Assembly: GCF_003439125.1 (NCBI RefSeq)
Contig: NZ_QSUU01000010.1
Span: forward strand, 1-64,000
From: Collinsella sp. OM04-5
GTDB lineage: Bacteria > Actinomycetota > Coriobacteriia > Coriobacteriales > Coriobacteriaceae
DNA length: 64,000 nucleotides
Reading direction: 5' to 3'
The notes under the pieces are model-generated. The model ran no database searches and was not told where the DNA came from. It saw only the letters and a list, made by a program, of their open reading frames with translations. Made by a program: the position numbers and the translations under genes. The first letter of the stretch is position 1, and each line of letters starts with the position of its first letter. Of the stretch, positions 1 to 8,292 are shown one piece after another.

Positions 1-232
1 GCGGGGGCTCCTGTCGTTTCCGTGCCCCTGGATTGGGTCATAGTGTCTGTCGTGGCCGGGGAAGTGGGTCTTCCGTTCTTTTCACTAATCGATTGATTCG
101 CTCCAGGAGGCTCGAGCCCGTGAGGGAGCGAGCGTTTGGGGCGTGGCTGTGGCGTTGTTTGCCGCGAATGTCCGCTTTGGGCGTATCATCGTGGGCATCT
201 CGCAAAACCTCGTTGCAAGGGAGACTCATCCC

Positions 233-1966
233 ATGGCTACAGAAAAGTCCTCGTCGCGCCCATGGATGTCCGATGCCGCGATCTATCAGATCTATCCGCG
301 CTCGTTTAAGGATTCGACTGGTTCGGGTCTGGGCGATATCGCGGGCATTACCCAGCAGATGGACTATCTTGAGCAGCTGGGCATCGAGGCCATCTGGCTG
401 AGCCCGTTTTACCCATCGCCTCTTGTCGATGGCGGCTATGATGTGGCGGACTACTGCGATGTCGACCCACGTCTCGGCTCGCTTGACGACTTCGATGACA
501 TGATCGCTGCGGCTCATGCGCACGGCATCAAGGTCATCGTCGACATCGTGCCCAACCATTCGTCCAACCAGCACCCCTGGTTCAAAGCCGCTCTTGCCGC
601 CGGCCCCGGATCACCCGAGCGCGCCCGTTATATCTTCCGCGATGGTCGCGGCGAGCACGGCGAGCTGCCTCCCACCAATTGGAATGCCAACTTTGGCGGC
701 CCCGCCTGGACGCGCGTCGCGGACGGTCAGTGGTATCTGCACATGTTTACGCCCGAGCAGCCGGACTTTGACTGGTCGTGTCCCGAGGTTCATGCGTTCT
801 TTTGCGACGTCCTGGCGTTTTGGAGCGATCGAGGCGTCGATGGCTTTCGCATTGATGTGGCGCACGGTCTCGCCAAGGATCTCGACCGCGATGACCTCGA
901 CCGGTGGCATCTCGCCGAGGGCGATGACATGGTTGAGGACGGCACCCATCCGCTGTGGGACCGCAACGAGGTCCATGAGATCTATCGCGAGTGGCGCCGC
1001 GTGTTCGACCGTTATGATCCGCCGCGCAGCGCCGTTGCCGAGGCGTGGGTTCTGCCCGAGCGCCAGTATCTCTACGCACGCCCCAGCGAGCTTGGCCAGA
1101 CATTCAACTTTGAGTTCGCCAAGGCCACTTGGACCTATGATGACATGCACGCTGCAATCGAGAAGGGCTTGAAGGCGGCTATCGAATCCAATTCTGCCTC
1201 GACCTGGGTACTCTCCAACCACGACGTGCCGCGCGTGGCGACACGCTATGCCCTGCCGCAAATCAAGGCGACGCGCTACCATCAGATTGCGCTCGACTGG
1301 CTCTTACGCGACGGGTCGTCTTATGACGAGGGCCGTGAACTCGGTGAGCGCCGCGCGCGGGCGGCCCTTTTGCTTGAGCTGGCGCTTCCGGGCTCGGCAT
1401 ACGTGTATCAGGGTGAGGAGCTCGGCCTTTTTGAGGTGGCCGATATCCCGTGGGCCGCACTCGAAGATCCTACTGCGACCAATACGCACGGACCGAAGCG
1501 CGAGAAGGGGCGCGACGGCTGCCGTGTGCCCCTGCCGTGGGTGGCAGCGGACGATCCCGTGCAGGGCGGATCGTTTGGGTTTTCACCGGCGGACGCCGAT
1601 GCGGCGCCCCATCTGCCGCAGCCTGCATGGTTTTCCGATTACGCTGCCGATAGGGAAGAAGCGGACCCGACATCGATGCTTGCGCTCTATCGTGACGCCC
1701 TCTGGCTGCGGCGCAAGCTGCGCGGGCGCGCCAACGATCTTAAGTGGCTCGATCTTGACGGGCGCACCGGCCTTGCGGATGGTGCCGAGGGCGCTGAGGG
1801 CGGCGTCATCGCCTATCGCCGTGACAACGGCTGGGCGTGTGTGACGAACTTCGGTGCAGCACCCGTGGAGCTGCCGGCGGGCAGGGTCCTGCTCACCTCA
1901 TCACCGCTTGCAGACGGCAAGCTCGCGCAGGACAGTTCTGCCTGGATCATGCTCGCTGAGTTGTAG
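233..1966 (+). CDS. GH13 alpha-glucosidase / oligo-1,6-glucosidase
   Basis: Cytoplasmic glycoside hydrolase of family GH13 (577 aa), expected to release glucose from short alpha-glucans such as isomalto- or malto-oligosaccharides. The four GH13 regions are visible: DIVPNHS (region I), GFRIDVAH with the nucleophile Asp (region II), AEAWV with the acid/base Glu (region III) and LSNHDVPR (region IV). No signal peptide is seen. The ATG at 233 has an AAGGGAG ribosome binding site 9 bases upstream; the reading frame stays open further upstream but without that signal. It is monocistronic, with tRNA genes following. Exact linkage preference (alpha-1,4 or alpha-1,6) cannot be told from the sequence. 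Confidence 0.9.
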   Translation: MATEKSSSRPWMSDAAIYQIYPRSFKDSTGSGLGDIAGITQQMDYLEQLGIEAIWLSPFYPSPLVDGGYDVADYCDVDPRLGSLDDFDDMIAAAHAHGIKVIVDIVPNHSSNQHPWFKAALAAGPGSPERARYIFRDGRGEHGELPPTNWNANFGGPAWTRVADGQWYLHMFTPEQPDFDWSCPEVHAFFCDVLAFWSDRGVDGFRIDVAHGLAKDLDRDDLDRWHLAEGDDMVEDGTHPLWDRNEVHEIYREWRRVFDRYDPPRSAVAEAWVLPERQYLYARPSELGQTFNFEFAKATWTYDDMHAAIEKGLKAAIESNSASTWVLSNHDVPRVATRYALPQIKATRYHQIALDWLLRDGSSYDEGRELGERRARAALLLELALPGSAYVYQGEELGLFEVADIPWAALEDPTATNTHGPKREKGRDGCRVPLPWVAADDPVQGGSFGFSPADADAAPHLPQPAWFSDYAADREEADPTSMLALYRDALWLRRKLRGRANDLKWLDLDGRTGLADGAEGAEGGVIAYRRDNGWACVTNFGAAPVELPAGRVLLTSSPLADGKLAQDSSAWIMLAEL

Positions 1967-2066
1967 GGGCCTCTTGCGGCGAGTTTGCGTTTGCCTGCGC
2001 TTTCCGTGGTGGCTGATGTCTTCGCGAGGTTCGCGAGGGTGTCGCAAAACTTTTCAAAAAAAGTTC

Positions 2067-2095
2067 TTGCATTTGGGTGGATTATCCCGTATATT
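2067..2095 (+). promoter_or_regulatory. Promoter of the tRNA-Gly/tRNA-Val unit
   Basis: TTGCAT (2067-2072) and TATATT (2090-2095) are separated by 17 bases, and the first tRNA begins 12 bases after the -10 box. An A/T-rich stretch precedes the -35 box, as is common upstream of stable RNA genes. Confidence 0.75.
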
Positions 2096-2107
2096 AAATC
2101 CTCGCAG

Positions 2108-2183
2108 GCGGACATGGCTCAGTTGGTAGAGCACAACCTTGCCAAGGTTGGGGTCGCGGGTTCGAGCCCCGTTGTCCGCTCCA
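2108..2183 (+). tRNA. tRNA-Gly (anticodon GCC)
   Basis: Cloverleaf with acceptor stem GCGGACA/TGTCCGC, T-arm GCGGGTTCGAGCCCCGT, anticodon loop TTGCCAA giving anticodon GCC, and an encoded CCA end at 2181-2183. It is 76 nt including CCA. Confidence 0.95.
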
Positions 2184-2186
2184 TTT

Positions 2187-2261
2187 GGGCGTTTAGCTCA
2201 GGGGGAGAGCGCTTCCCTGACACGGAAGAGGTCAGAAGTTCAAATCTTCTAACGCCCACCA
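2187..2261 (+). tRNA. tRNA-Val (anticodon GAC)
   Basis: Acceptor stem GGGCGTT/AACGCCC, anticodon stem CTTCC/GGAAG around loop CTGACAC (anticodon GAC), T-loop TTCAAAT, CCA encoded. It lies 3 nt after tRNA-Gly and is surely co-transcribed with it. Confidence 0.95.
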
Positions 2262-2269
2262 AATGTTCG

Positions 2270-2300
2270 CAGCTCAGAGGCTTAGCCTCTGAGCTGTTTT
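2270..2300 (+). terminator. Rho-independent terminator of the tRNA operon
   Basis: A 12-bp perfect stem (CAGCTCAGAGGC/GCCTCTGAGCTG) with a 3-base loop, followed by TTTTGTTTT. Confidence 0.9.
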
Positions 2301-2404
2301 GTTTTGGTCGCCAAATCGCCGGCAAAAGGTACCTCGCTTCATGAAAGAGCGGTTCTGAACGTCAGTTTAGCCTTGTCATCTCAATCGAGTGGGGGTTGAC
2401 CATT

Positions 2405-3034
2405 TTGAACATAACCGTGCATCTCGTTGACGTTTCTGCGATCGATCCCGGCGAGACCGTTGATATGGCATCAATCGCGGGACGTTATGCCTCGCGTGCC
2501 TCCAATGGAGATCTCCCCATTGCGTCTCGGAGGGAAGCTGCGGGCGTGGGTCTGCTGCTTCGCGACGCCCTGGGTGTCTTCGACGACACCCAGCTTGCGC
2601 GCTCTGCTTTCGGCAAGATCGAGCTTGCGGATGGGGAGGCCCCCTCTATTTCCATTTCACATGGCGGAAGCGTGGCCGTCCTCGCTGTTTCCGATGTTGC
2701 TCGGTCGGTCGGAGGACCTATTGGCGTGGATATCGAGGCGGTCGATGAGATTGTACCTATTGCGGTTGAGCGTATGGCGAGCTCAAGGGAACGGGCGTGG
2801 ATTGACGCTGCGGCAGATTCGCAGGAACGCGCCTTTCGGCTGTGTCGGGTTTGGACGCGTATCGAAGCCGTCCTGAAGGCGGAGGGGTCCGGCTTTTCAA
2901 TCGATCCCCGCAAAGACGGGTTGCCGAGCGGATGGTTTACTTCCTCGGTGGTGTTTGGCCAGTGTGTCATCTCTTGTGCAGCGCGTTCTATGCCCCATAT
3001 CGCCATTGAGGAGCATGCCTTTCGGGTAGCATAG
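2405..3034 (+). CDS. 4'-phosphopantetheinyl transferase superfamily protein
   Basis: Probable PPTase of the Sfp/AcpT type, which moves phosphopantetheine from CoA onto a serine of a carrier protein. The two family motifs are present: GVDIE with the Mg-binding Asp and Glu, and WTRIEAVLKAEG, where Ile stands in the place of the usual Lys of WxxKEA. About 209 aa, at the short end of the family. A TTG at 2405 has GGGGG 9 bases upstream; a TTG at 2396 is the other option. A TetR gene follows 29 bp later, and a free-standing acyl carrier protein lies 2.8 kb downstream, a likely substrate. The primary AcpS of the cell is not in this window. Confidence 0.75.
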   Translation: MNITVHLVDVSAIDPGETVDMASIAGRYASRASNGDLPIASRREAAGVGLLLRDALGVFDDTQLARSAFGKIELADGEAPSISISHGGSVAVLAVSDVARSVGGPIGVDIEAVDEIVPIAVERMASSRERAWIDAAADSQERAFRLCRVWTRIEAVLKAEGSGFSIDPRKDGLPSGWFTSSVVFGQCVISCAARSMPHIAIEEHAFRVA

Positions 3035-3063
3035 TAGCCAATCGCCAACAGGGGAGGCCTTCT

Positions 3064-3681
3064 ATGTCACTGAACGCTAAAAACGATATTGCTTCGCGGA
3101 TCGAAGGCGCCGTCTTTGAACTTATGGCGACAACGCCTGTGCAATCGATTAAGGTCACCGACGTACTCCGTCTTGCCCATACATCAAAATCAACCTTCTA
3201 TCGTTGCTACCGCTCTGTCGATGATGTGGTCAAGCGCTTTGAAGATGAGCTGCTCCAGAACATGCAAGACATTAACGACGTTGCCCTTGAGGCTCGTTTT
3301 GGTGATGCGCAGCTTGATCCCACGCCCACGATGATCAAGCGCATGGAAATCCTCAAGGCCAATCGCTCGAAAGTCCTGGCGCTTAACAGCGATAACGGTG
3401 ATCCCGTGTTTGCACACAAGGCAACGATCTTCATGCATGACTATTTTCGCGATCGTTTGCGGTCGACGTTTTCGGATGAGACGGACCTCGATCTGTATCT
3501 TGCTTTTGCGCTTGCGGGCCACCATAACCTCATCCAGTATTGGCTCGAAGTCCGGCCTGACCTTGAGGCACGAACCGTTGCCGCCGCGCTCAATCGCATG
3601 TTCTACGCACCGCTCTTTGTCGACGATACCTCGCGCCATTGGCACCCACGTATCCCCGATTTTGAAAAGCCACTCGGGTGA
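3064..3681 (+). CDS. TetR/AcrR family transcriptional regulator
   Basis: A 205-residue protein with an N-terminal TetR-type helix-turn-helix at about residues 10-55 (IKVTDVLRLAHTSKSTFYRC) and an all-helical C-terminal ligand/dimer domain. A strong GGGGAGG site precedes the ATG. It lies in the same direction as the PPTase just upstream and as the thiolase operon downstream. Inference: it represses or activates the 4-10 kb acyl operon in response to an acyl or aromatic ligand; the ligand cannot be read from the sequence. Confidence 0.85.
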   Translation: MSLNAKNDIASRIEGAVFELMATTPVQSIKVTDVLRLAHTSKSTFYRCYRSVDDVVKRFEDELLQNMQDINDVALEARFGDAQLDPTPTMIKRMEILKANRSKVLALNSDNGDPVFAHKATIFMHDYFRDRLRSTFSDETDLDLYLAFALAGHHNLIQYWLEVRPDLEARTVAAALNRMFYAPLFVDDTSRHWHPRIPDFEKPLG

Positions 3682-4024
3682 GCGGCTGTTTTTTAGGGAT
3701 GAACGGTTGCGCATGCAGCGAACTCAAAGTGCTCCAACCCTATGAATCGGTTTTAAGCACGGTCATTTATCTGCTATTTGGAACGAAATTAAGCTATGCG
3801 TACCAAATGATGGGACATATAACGGCTTTTTGTCCCACAACACCAAATAAACCCCTCATAAACTAAAGCTACGTTCAAAAGAACCACTGCAGTAGTTCAA
3901 CGTGTGACGGCACAGAAAAGCCGCGAGCGCTCTCTCACCTTCGCTCGCGGCCGGACTGCGCCATCACTCCGTACACCCTCACATGATTAGGATGTGATAT
4001 TCAGTGGTTACGCTCGGAAAGAAC
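3682..4024. other. Intergenic region before the thiolase operon
   Basis: No coding sequence is supported here. It is more AT-rich than its neighbours in the first half. Two inverted repeats are visible: TGGGACA (3811-3817) with TGTCCCA (3831-3837), and CCGCGAGCG (3921-3929) with CGCTCGCGG (3942-3950). The second has CTTTTCTG after it when read on the minus strand, so it could be a minus-strand terminator, or a regulator site. A promoter for the downstream operon must lie here, but I cannot place it firmly. Confidence 0.5.
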
Positions 4025-5290
4025 ATGCGCAGCGTCTCGATTGTAGGCGTAGGCTGCACCCCGTTCAAGGATTTTGAGGAGCATCCCGAGACCCAGGGCA
4101 TTGGCGAGGGCGAGGCGTTTGGCTATGCTGCCCTCGAGGCAATTGCCGATGCCGGTCTTGAGCCCCGCGATATCGACTTTTTCTACCACGGCAGCGCCAA
4201 TCCGTATCTTGTTGGCGATTGCATTACCCCCAACATGCAGGTTGCCGATTGGTTTGGCGTTCGCGCCAAGGGTTCCGTCCATCATTCCGAGGCTTGCTGC
4301 ACGGGCTACGTCGCCCTTGAGCAGGCCGTGATGGCAGTCGCCTCCGGTGCCTACGATGTCGTCCTTACGGGTGCCTGCGATTTGGCTTCGACCCTTCCCG
4401 TTGAGCACATGCCCTCGCATATTCGCCAGGACTTTACGCTTGACGTCATGATTCCCTCGCTCGATAAGATCTATGACCGCGCGTATGGTCGCCCGCTCGA
4501 TGGTGCCTTTGGCGTGTCGTTCGACAACTGGATCAACGAGTATTCGATGCAGTACGACCTTACTGCCGATCAGATCGATGACGCCCTGAACGGCCTTACC
4601 AAGAGCCTTCGCCGCGGTGCCGTCCTGAATCCCCTTGCCTGGTACGAGACCACGGTCGAGGAGGATGCGAAGGCGGCTGGGTTCGATACCGCCGACGAGT
4701 ATCTCAAGAGCATGTACAACCCGCGCGTTACGCAGTACCTGCGCGTTACCGGCTTTGAGAAGAAATGCGACGGTGCCGCCGCTGTTGTCGTGATGCCCAC
4801 GGAGAAGGCCAAGGCCATGGGTGTCCCGTATGCACCTATCGAGGTTCTGGGCACGGGCGCCTCTGCCGTCGAAGCCGGCCTGCTTCACAACGAGCACTGG
4901 GCTACCGAGCTTGCTGCCAAGCAGGTCTACGACCTTACCGGCGTGAGCCCCGATGAGATCGACCTGTTTATGTGCAATGACTTCTTCCTGGCTTCCGAGA
5001 TCGTCTCGGCCGAGGAGTGCGGCTATATTCCGCGCGGCGAGGCTTGGAAGTATGCGATCGATGGCCGCACCGCTTTTGACGGCGATAAGCCCATCAACCC
5101 GCACGGTGGCCGTTGCAACTTCGGCCACGCTCATGGCGCATCCGGTATCGCCGATATCGTCGAGGCCGTCAAGCAGATGCGCGGCGTCGCCGGTGCAACC
5201 CAGATGAAGAAGATTCCTGAGACGGCCTTCCTGCGCGGTTTTGGCGGTTCTCAGAATGTGCGCTGCCAGATTCTTCGTACCGTCGCCTAA
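4025..5290 (+). CDS. Thiolase-fold acyltransferase (acetyl-CoA acetyltransferase-like, SCP2-thiolase type)
   Basis: A 421-residue thiolase-superfamily protein. The nucleophilic cysteine lies in HSEACCTGYVAL and the C-terminal catalytic His in GGRCNFGHAHGASG; a last Cys sits in GGSQNVRCQIL. Family knowledge: this non-degradative thiolase subtype often works only with a DUF35 partner, as in archaeal thiolase/HMG-CoA synthase complexes and the PhlB/PhlC pair of diacetylphloroglucinol synthesis. Exactly such a partner follows 38 bp downstream. It should make or break a carbon-carbon bond between acyl thioesters. The ATG at 4025 gives the usual family start; an upstream GTG at 4004 is an alternative. 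First gene of the operon running to about 10.06 kb. Confidence 0.85.
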   Translation: MRSVSIVGVGCTPFKDFEEHPETQGIGEGEAFGYAALEAIADAGLEPRDIDFFYHGSANPYLVGDCITPNMQVADWFGVRAKGSVHHSEACCTGYVALEQAVMAVASGAYDVVLTGACDLASTLPVEHMPSHIRQDFTLDVMIPSLDKIYDRAYGRPLDGAFGVSFDNWINEYSMQYDLTADQIDDALNGLTKSLRRGAVLNPLAWYETTVEEDAKAAGFDTADEYLKSMYNPRVTQYLRVTGFEKKCDGAAAVVVMPTEKAKAMGVPYAPIEVLGTGASAVEAGLLHNEHWATELAAKQVYDLTGVSPDEIDLFMCNDFFLASEIVSAEECGYIPRGEAWKYAIDGRTAFDGDKPINPHGGRCNFGHAHGASGIADIVEAVKQMRGVAGATQMKKIPETAFLRGFGGSQNVRCQILRTVA

Positions 5291-5328
5291 GCGACCGCGG
5301 TTTTCGATTTCCCATAAGGAGTATTCTC

Positions 5329-5751
5329 ATGCAACTCAAAGATATGGAGCCCGTGGTCAAGAAGTTCTACACGGGTCTTGAAGAGGGCATCTATTGGGCA
5401 CGTCAGTGCCCCGAGTGCGGAGCCGTCGAGTTTCCGCCTCACCTTGCCTGCAATGCCTGCGGCTACCACAAGACCGATTGGGTCCAGGTTTCCGGTCACG
5501 GCCATCTGATCGATTTTACCCTGCCTGGTCCGCAGAACGACAAGCCCTACCTCAAGGAGTATGGCAAGTACGCCTACGGCGCCGTCGATATTGACGAGGG
5601 TTCTCAGTACACCTACGTCATCTACGGCATTACCAAGAAGAAGGCCCCCGAGATCCGCGCCAAGCTCATGGCGGGCGAGACCGTTGGTGTCCATGCCAAG
5701 GTCATCGATCGACCGGGTTACAAAGAGCTCACGTTTGAGCTTGACGACTAG
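5329..5751 (+). CDS. DUF35 zinc-ribbon/OB-fold protein (thiolase partner)
   Basis: A 140-residue protein with an N-terminal helix, a rubredoxin-like zinc ribbon made by CPEC (residues about 26-29) and CNAC (about 40-43), then an OB fold ending in GYKELTFELDD. This is the Pfam DUF35 architecture. In the best studied cases such a protein forms a complex with a thiolase and a condensing enzyme and channels the CoA intermediate. Its place directly after a thiolase gene fits that role. The start has a TAAGGAG site. No second condensing enzyme is encoded in the operon, so the pair may act alone. Confidence 0.88.
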   Translation: MQLKDMEPVVKKFYTGLEEGIYWARQCPECGAVEFPPHLACNACGYHKTDWVQVSGHGHLIDFTLPGPQNDKPYLKEYGKYAYGAVDIDEGSQYTYVIYGITKKKAPEIRAKLMAGETVGVHAKVIDRPGYKELTFELDD

Positions 5752-5786
5752 GTTTTCACCCTTTTAACAATTCGATTCCTCTCTTA

Positions 5787-5832
5787 GGCCACGGCGGGAC
5801 CCGTGTCTCCAGCCCGCCGTGGCCGCCCCTCT
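5787..5832 (+). terminator. Intercistronic terminator or attenuator between DUF35 and ACP genes
   Basis: A perfect 12-bp stem (GGCCACGGCGGG at 5787-5798, CCCGCCGTGGCC at 5813-5824) with a 14-base loop, followed by GCCCCTCTTTTT. It probably lowers, but does not abolish, read-through into the ACP gene. Confidence 0.6.
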
Positions 5833-5855
5833 TTTTATCTTAGAAAGGCACCATC

Positions 5856-6089
5856 ATGAACGAAGAACTCACTCAGCAGATCTGCGATTTTGCCAAGTCC
5901 GCTTACAACTACGATGGCGATGTGACCCCCGAGACGACGTTTGAGACCCTGGGCAAGGGCTCGATGAAGATGATCGCCCTGACCTCCATGATCGAGAACG
6001 AGCTCGATGCCGAGGTCCCCGTTCGCGAGGTCATGGTCATGAAGACCATCGGCGAGCTTATCGAGCGCACTGCCGAAGAGATGGAGTAG
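5856..6089 (+). CDS. Free-standing acyl carrier protein
   Basis: A 77-residue acidic four-helix protein of ACP type. The probable phosphopantetheine attachment serine is in LGKGSMKMIAL (residue about 36), followed by the recognition helix MKMIALTSMIENEL. The normal Asp-Ser-Leu is replaced by Gly-Ser-Met, so it may be served by a dedicated PPTase such as the one encoded at 2.4 kb. An AGAAAGG site precedes the ATG. It is 5 bp upstream of the phosphate acyltransferase gene and probably translationally linked to it. It is not in a fatty-acid gene cluster; a tethered acyl intermediate for the thiolase is the natural guess. Confidence 0.8.
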   Translation: MNEELTQQICDFAKSAYNYDGDVTPETTFETLGKGSMKMIALTSMIENELDAEVPVREVMVMKTIGELIERTAEEME

Positions 6090-6094
6090 CTGCC

Positions 6095-7102
6095 ATGGAC
6101 CTGATGCAGACCCTGCGCGAGCAGGCTGCCGCCAAGCCTATGCGCGTTGCTTTTCCCGAGGGCGAAAACGAGACCATGATGCAGGCGGTCGCAAAGATCG
6201 CCGCCGAGCATCTTGCCGAATGTGTGCTGGTCGGCGACGGCGGTAAGCTCAAGGAGCTTGCCGATGAGCGCGGCATCTCCCTTGACGGCATCGAGATTGT
6301 CGGTGTGACCGACGAGGAGGCGAACGCTGCCTGCTGCGAGCGCTACCTTTCGCATCCGGATTGCAAGTTTAAGCCCAAGGGCGCCGCGCGCCGTATGGCG
6401 CGTCCGCTTGAGCGCGCCCTGATTTTGCAGGTGCTCGGCGATGTCGACGTAATGTTCGCCGGCATTGATAACGCCACGGGCGATATTATCCTGGCGGGTC
6501 AGACCATCGTCGGCCTTGCCGACGGGGTGGACACCGTGAGCTCGTGCGGTATCGCCGACATTCCCAACTGGAACGGCGGCGAAGGTGGCCTTTTGGCTTT
6601 TGGCGATTCCGCCGTTTGCGTCGACCCTACGAGCGAGGAACTTGCCTCGATCGCGATTTCGTCGAGCGAAACGGTGCGCTCGCTGACCGGATGGGATATC
6701 CGTTGCGCGCTGCTTTCGCATTCGACTGACGGCTCGATGGATAACGAACTCGTCGACAAAGTACGCCGCGCTCGCGAGATTGCCAACGATCGCCGTCCCG
6801 ACCTTGCCATCGACGGCGAGTTCCAGTTTGACTCGGCGATTAACCCCAAGGTTGCGGCCAAGAAGGTACGTCGTGAGTCCGCTGTTGCGGGACAGGCCAA
6901 CGTGGTCATCTGGCCTGATATCAACGTGGGCAATATCGGCGTCAAGATCATCCAGAACCTGACCGGCGCCAATGCTTACGGCCCCATGCTTCAGGGCTTC
7001 AAGAAGATCGTGTGCGATTGCTCGCGCTCTGCGCCCGTCGACGAGATCGTCGGCAACGTGGTGATGAGCTGCGTGCGCGCCCAGGCGCTTAAGGAGGCTT
7101 AA
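6095..7102 (+). CDS. Phosphate acyltransferase (Pta/Ptb family)
   Basis: Enzyme of the phosphate acetyl/butyryltransferase family (335 aa, the size of a single catalytic domain): acyl-CoA (or possibly acyl-ACP) plus phosphate to acyl phosphate. Family signatures include VAFPEGENE near the N-terminus, DGEFQFDSAINPKVA, and PDINVGNIGVKIIQNL and GPMLQGFKK in the C-terminal half. It lies 5 bp after the ACP gene and 3 bp before the butyrate kinase gene, the classical ptb-buk arrangement. Whether the acyl group is acetyl, butyryl or longer cannot be decided by eye. Confidence 0.85.
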   Translation: MDLMQTLREQAAAKPMRVAFPEGENETMMQAVAKIAAEHLAECVLVGDGGKLKELADERGISLDGIEIVGVTDEEANAACCERYLSHPDCKFKPKGAARRMARPLERALILQVLGDVDVMFAGIDNATGDIILAGQTIVGLADGVDTVSSCGIADIPNWNGGEGGLLAFGDSAVCVDPTSEELASIAISSSETVRSLTGWDIRCALLSHSTDGSMDNELVDKVRRAREIANDRRPDLAIDGEFQFDSAINPKVAAKKVRRESAVAGQANVVIWPDINVGNIGVKIIQNLTGANAYGPMLQGFKKIVCDCSRSAPVDEIVGNVVMSCVRAQALKEA

Positions 7103-7105
7103 GAT

Positions 7106-8218
7106 ATGTCCGATAAAAAGACTCCCTGGCGCATCCTGGTAATCAACCCGGGTTCCACTTCCACGAAGGTGGGCGTTTTTGAGGGTGATGAGTGCAAGCT
7201 CAGCAAGAACGTTGCGCACGATGCGAAGGACCTCGCCCAGTTCGATGGGGTTTCGGCTCAGATGCCGTATCGCTGCGATCTGATTCTTGGAGCACTGGGG
7301 GAGGCGGGCCTGAAGCTCGAGGACTTTGATGCATTTGTCGGTCGCGGCGGCGGCTTGCTTTCGTTGCCCGGCGGCACGTATGCCATCAATGAGGTCATGC
7401 TCGAGCATGCCCGCATCGGTGCGAACGGCATTCAGCACCCGGCGCAGCTTGGCCCCCAGATTGCCCATGAGTTCGCTTCAAAGACGGGCAAGCCCTCTTT
7501 TGTGGTGAATCCTCCCGATACCGATGAGCTGTGCGACCTCGCACGTATGACGGGCATTAAGGGCGTGTATCGAAACGTGCACCTGCACGCCCTTAATCTT
7601 AAAGAGACCGCCATTCGTCACGCGGCAAAGCTCGGTCGCGCATATGACGAGTGTAACTTTATTGTTTGTCATATCGGCGGTGGCATTTCGATTTCCGCTC
7701 ACCTTAAGGGCAAGATGGTCGACGGCAACGACATCGTCGGCGGCGAGGGCCCCATGGCGCCGACGCGCTGTGGCTCGGTCCCCGCAATCGAGGTCGCGAA
7801 GTATACGGCGGAACATGGTCTCGACGTTGCCCGCGCCCATTGCATGAAGACCGGTGGCTTCGTTGACCTTTTGGGTACGTCCGATGCCATCGAGGTGTGT
7901 GAACGTGCCGCTGCGGGCGATAAGGCTGCAGCACGCGCTTGGGATGCAATGGTTTACCAAGTCTGCAAGTGGATTGGCGAGATGGCCTGCGTGCTGAAGG
8001 GCGACGTCGACGGCATCTTGCTCGGAGGCGGCATGGTCCACAGCAAGGAGCTCGTTGCCTCGATTGAGGAATGCTGCTCTTGGATCGCTCCCGTATCGGC
8101 TTATCCCGGCGAGTTTGAGCTCGAGGCGATGGCGTCTGGCGCCTGCCGCGTGCTCGATGGTGTCGAGGAAGCGCTCGTGTACAGCGGAGAACCCGTGTTC
8201 ACCGGATTCAACGACTAA
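7106..8218 (+). CDS. buk: Butyrate kinase family (carboxylate kinase)
   Basis: A 370-residue member of the ASKHA acetate/butyrate kinase fold: acyl phosphate plus ADP to carboxylate plus ATP, or the reverse activation. Visible motifs are INPGSTSTKVGVFE (phosphate 1), FVGRGGGLLSLPGG, HIGGGISISAH and GILLGGGMVHS near the C-terminus, all typical of Buk rather than AckA. The overall length matches Buk. The TAAGATATG junction with the Pta-type gene implies coupled translation. Direction of flux is open: energy yield from a fermentation acid, or ATP-driven activation of an incoming acid that then feeds the ACP/thiolase. Confidence 0.88.
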   Translation: MSDKKTPWRILVINPGSTSTKVGVFEGDECKLSKNVAHDAKDLAQFDGVSAQMPYRCDLILGALGEAGLKLEDFDAFVGRGGGLLSLPGGTYAINEVMLEHARIGANGIQHPAQLGPQIAHEFASKTGKPSFVVNPPDTDELCDLARMTGIKGVYRNVHLHALNLKETAIRHAAKLGRAYDECNFIVCHIGGGISISAHLKGKMVDGNDIVGGEGPMAPTRCGSVPAIEVAKYTAEHGLDVARAHCMKTGGFVDLLGTSDAIEVCERAAAGDKAAARAWDAMVYQVCKWIGEMACVLKGDVDGILLGGGMVHSKELVASIEECCSWIAPVSAYPGEFELEAMASGACRVLDGVEEALVYSGEPVFTGFND

Positions 8219-8292
8219 TAGTGCTGTGTTTGGGGCGGCCGCTGGTGATGTCTGGCCGCTCCGACCCTTTTCTTTAAGTGTAAGGATGGATC

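Noticed and set aside
1..232. Region before the GH13 gene
   Set aside because: Searched for the end of an upstream gene and a promoter; frames there have no domain, and no convincing promoter or operator was found.
3678..3866. Short plus-strand frame after the TetR gene
   Set aside because: No ribosome binding site, atypical codon use and overlap with the TetR stop region.
4001..5134. Long open frame on the minus strand over the thiolase gene
   Set aside because: It mirrors the third-position GC bias of the real gene, has repetitive low-complexity sequence and no family motif. The same applies to minus-strand frames over pta/buk (5909-7468), nrdD (10731-12074), metY (23106-24746), pgi (37449-39200), ettA (44144-46150), nadE (53225-55174) and the aminotransferase (55254-56612).
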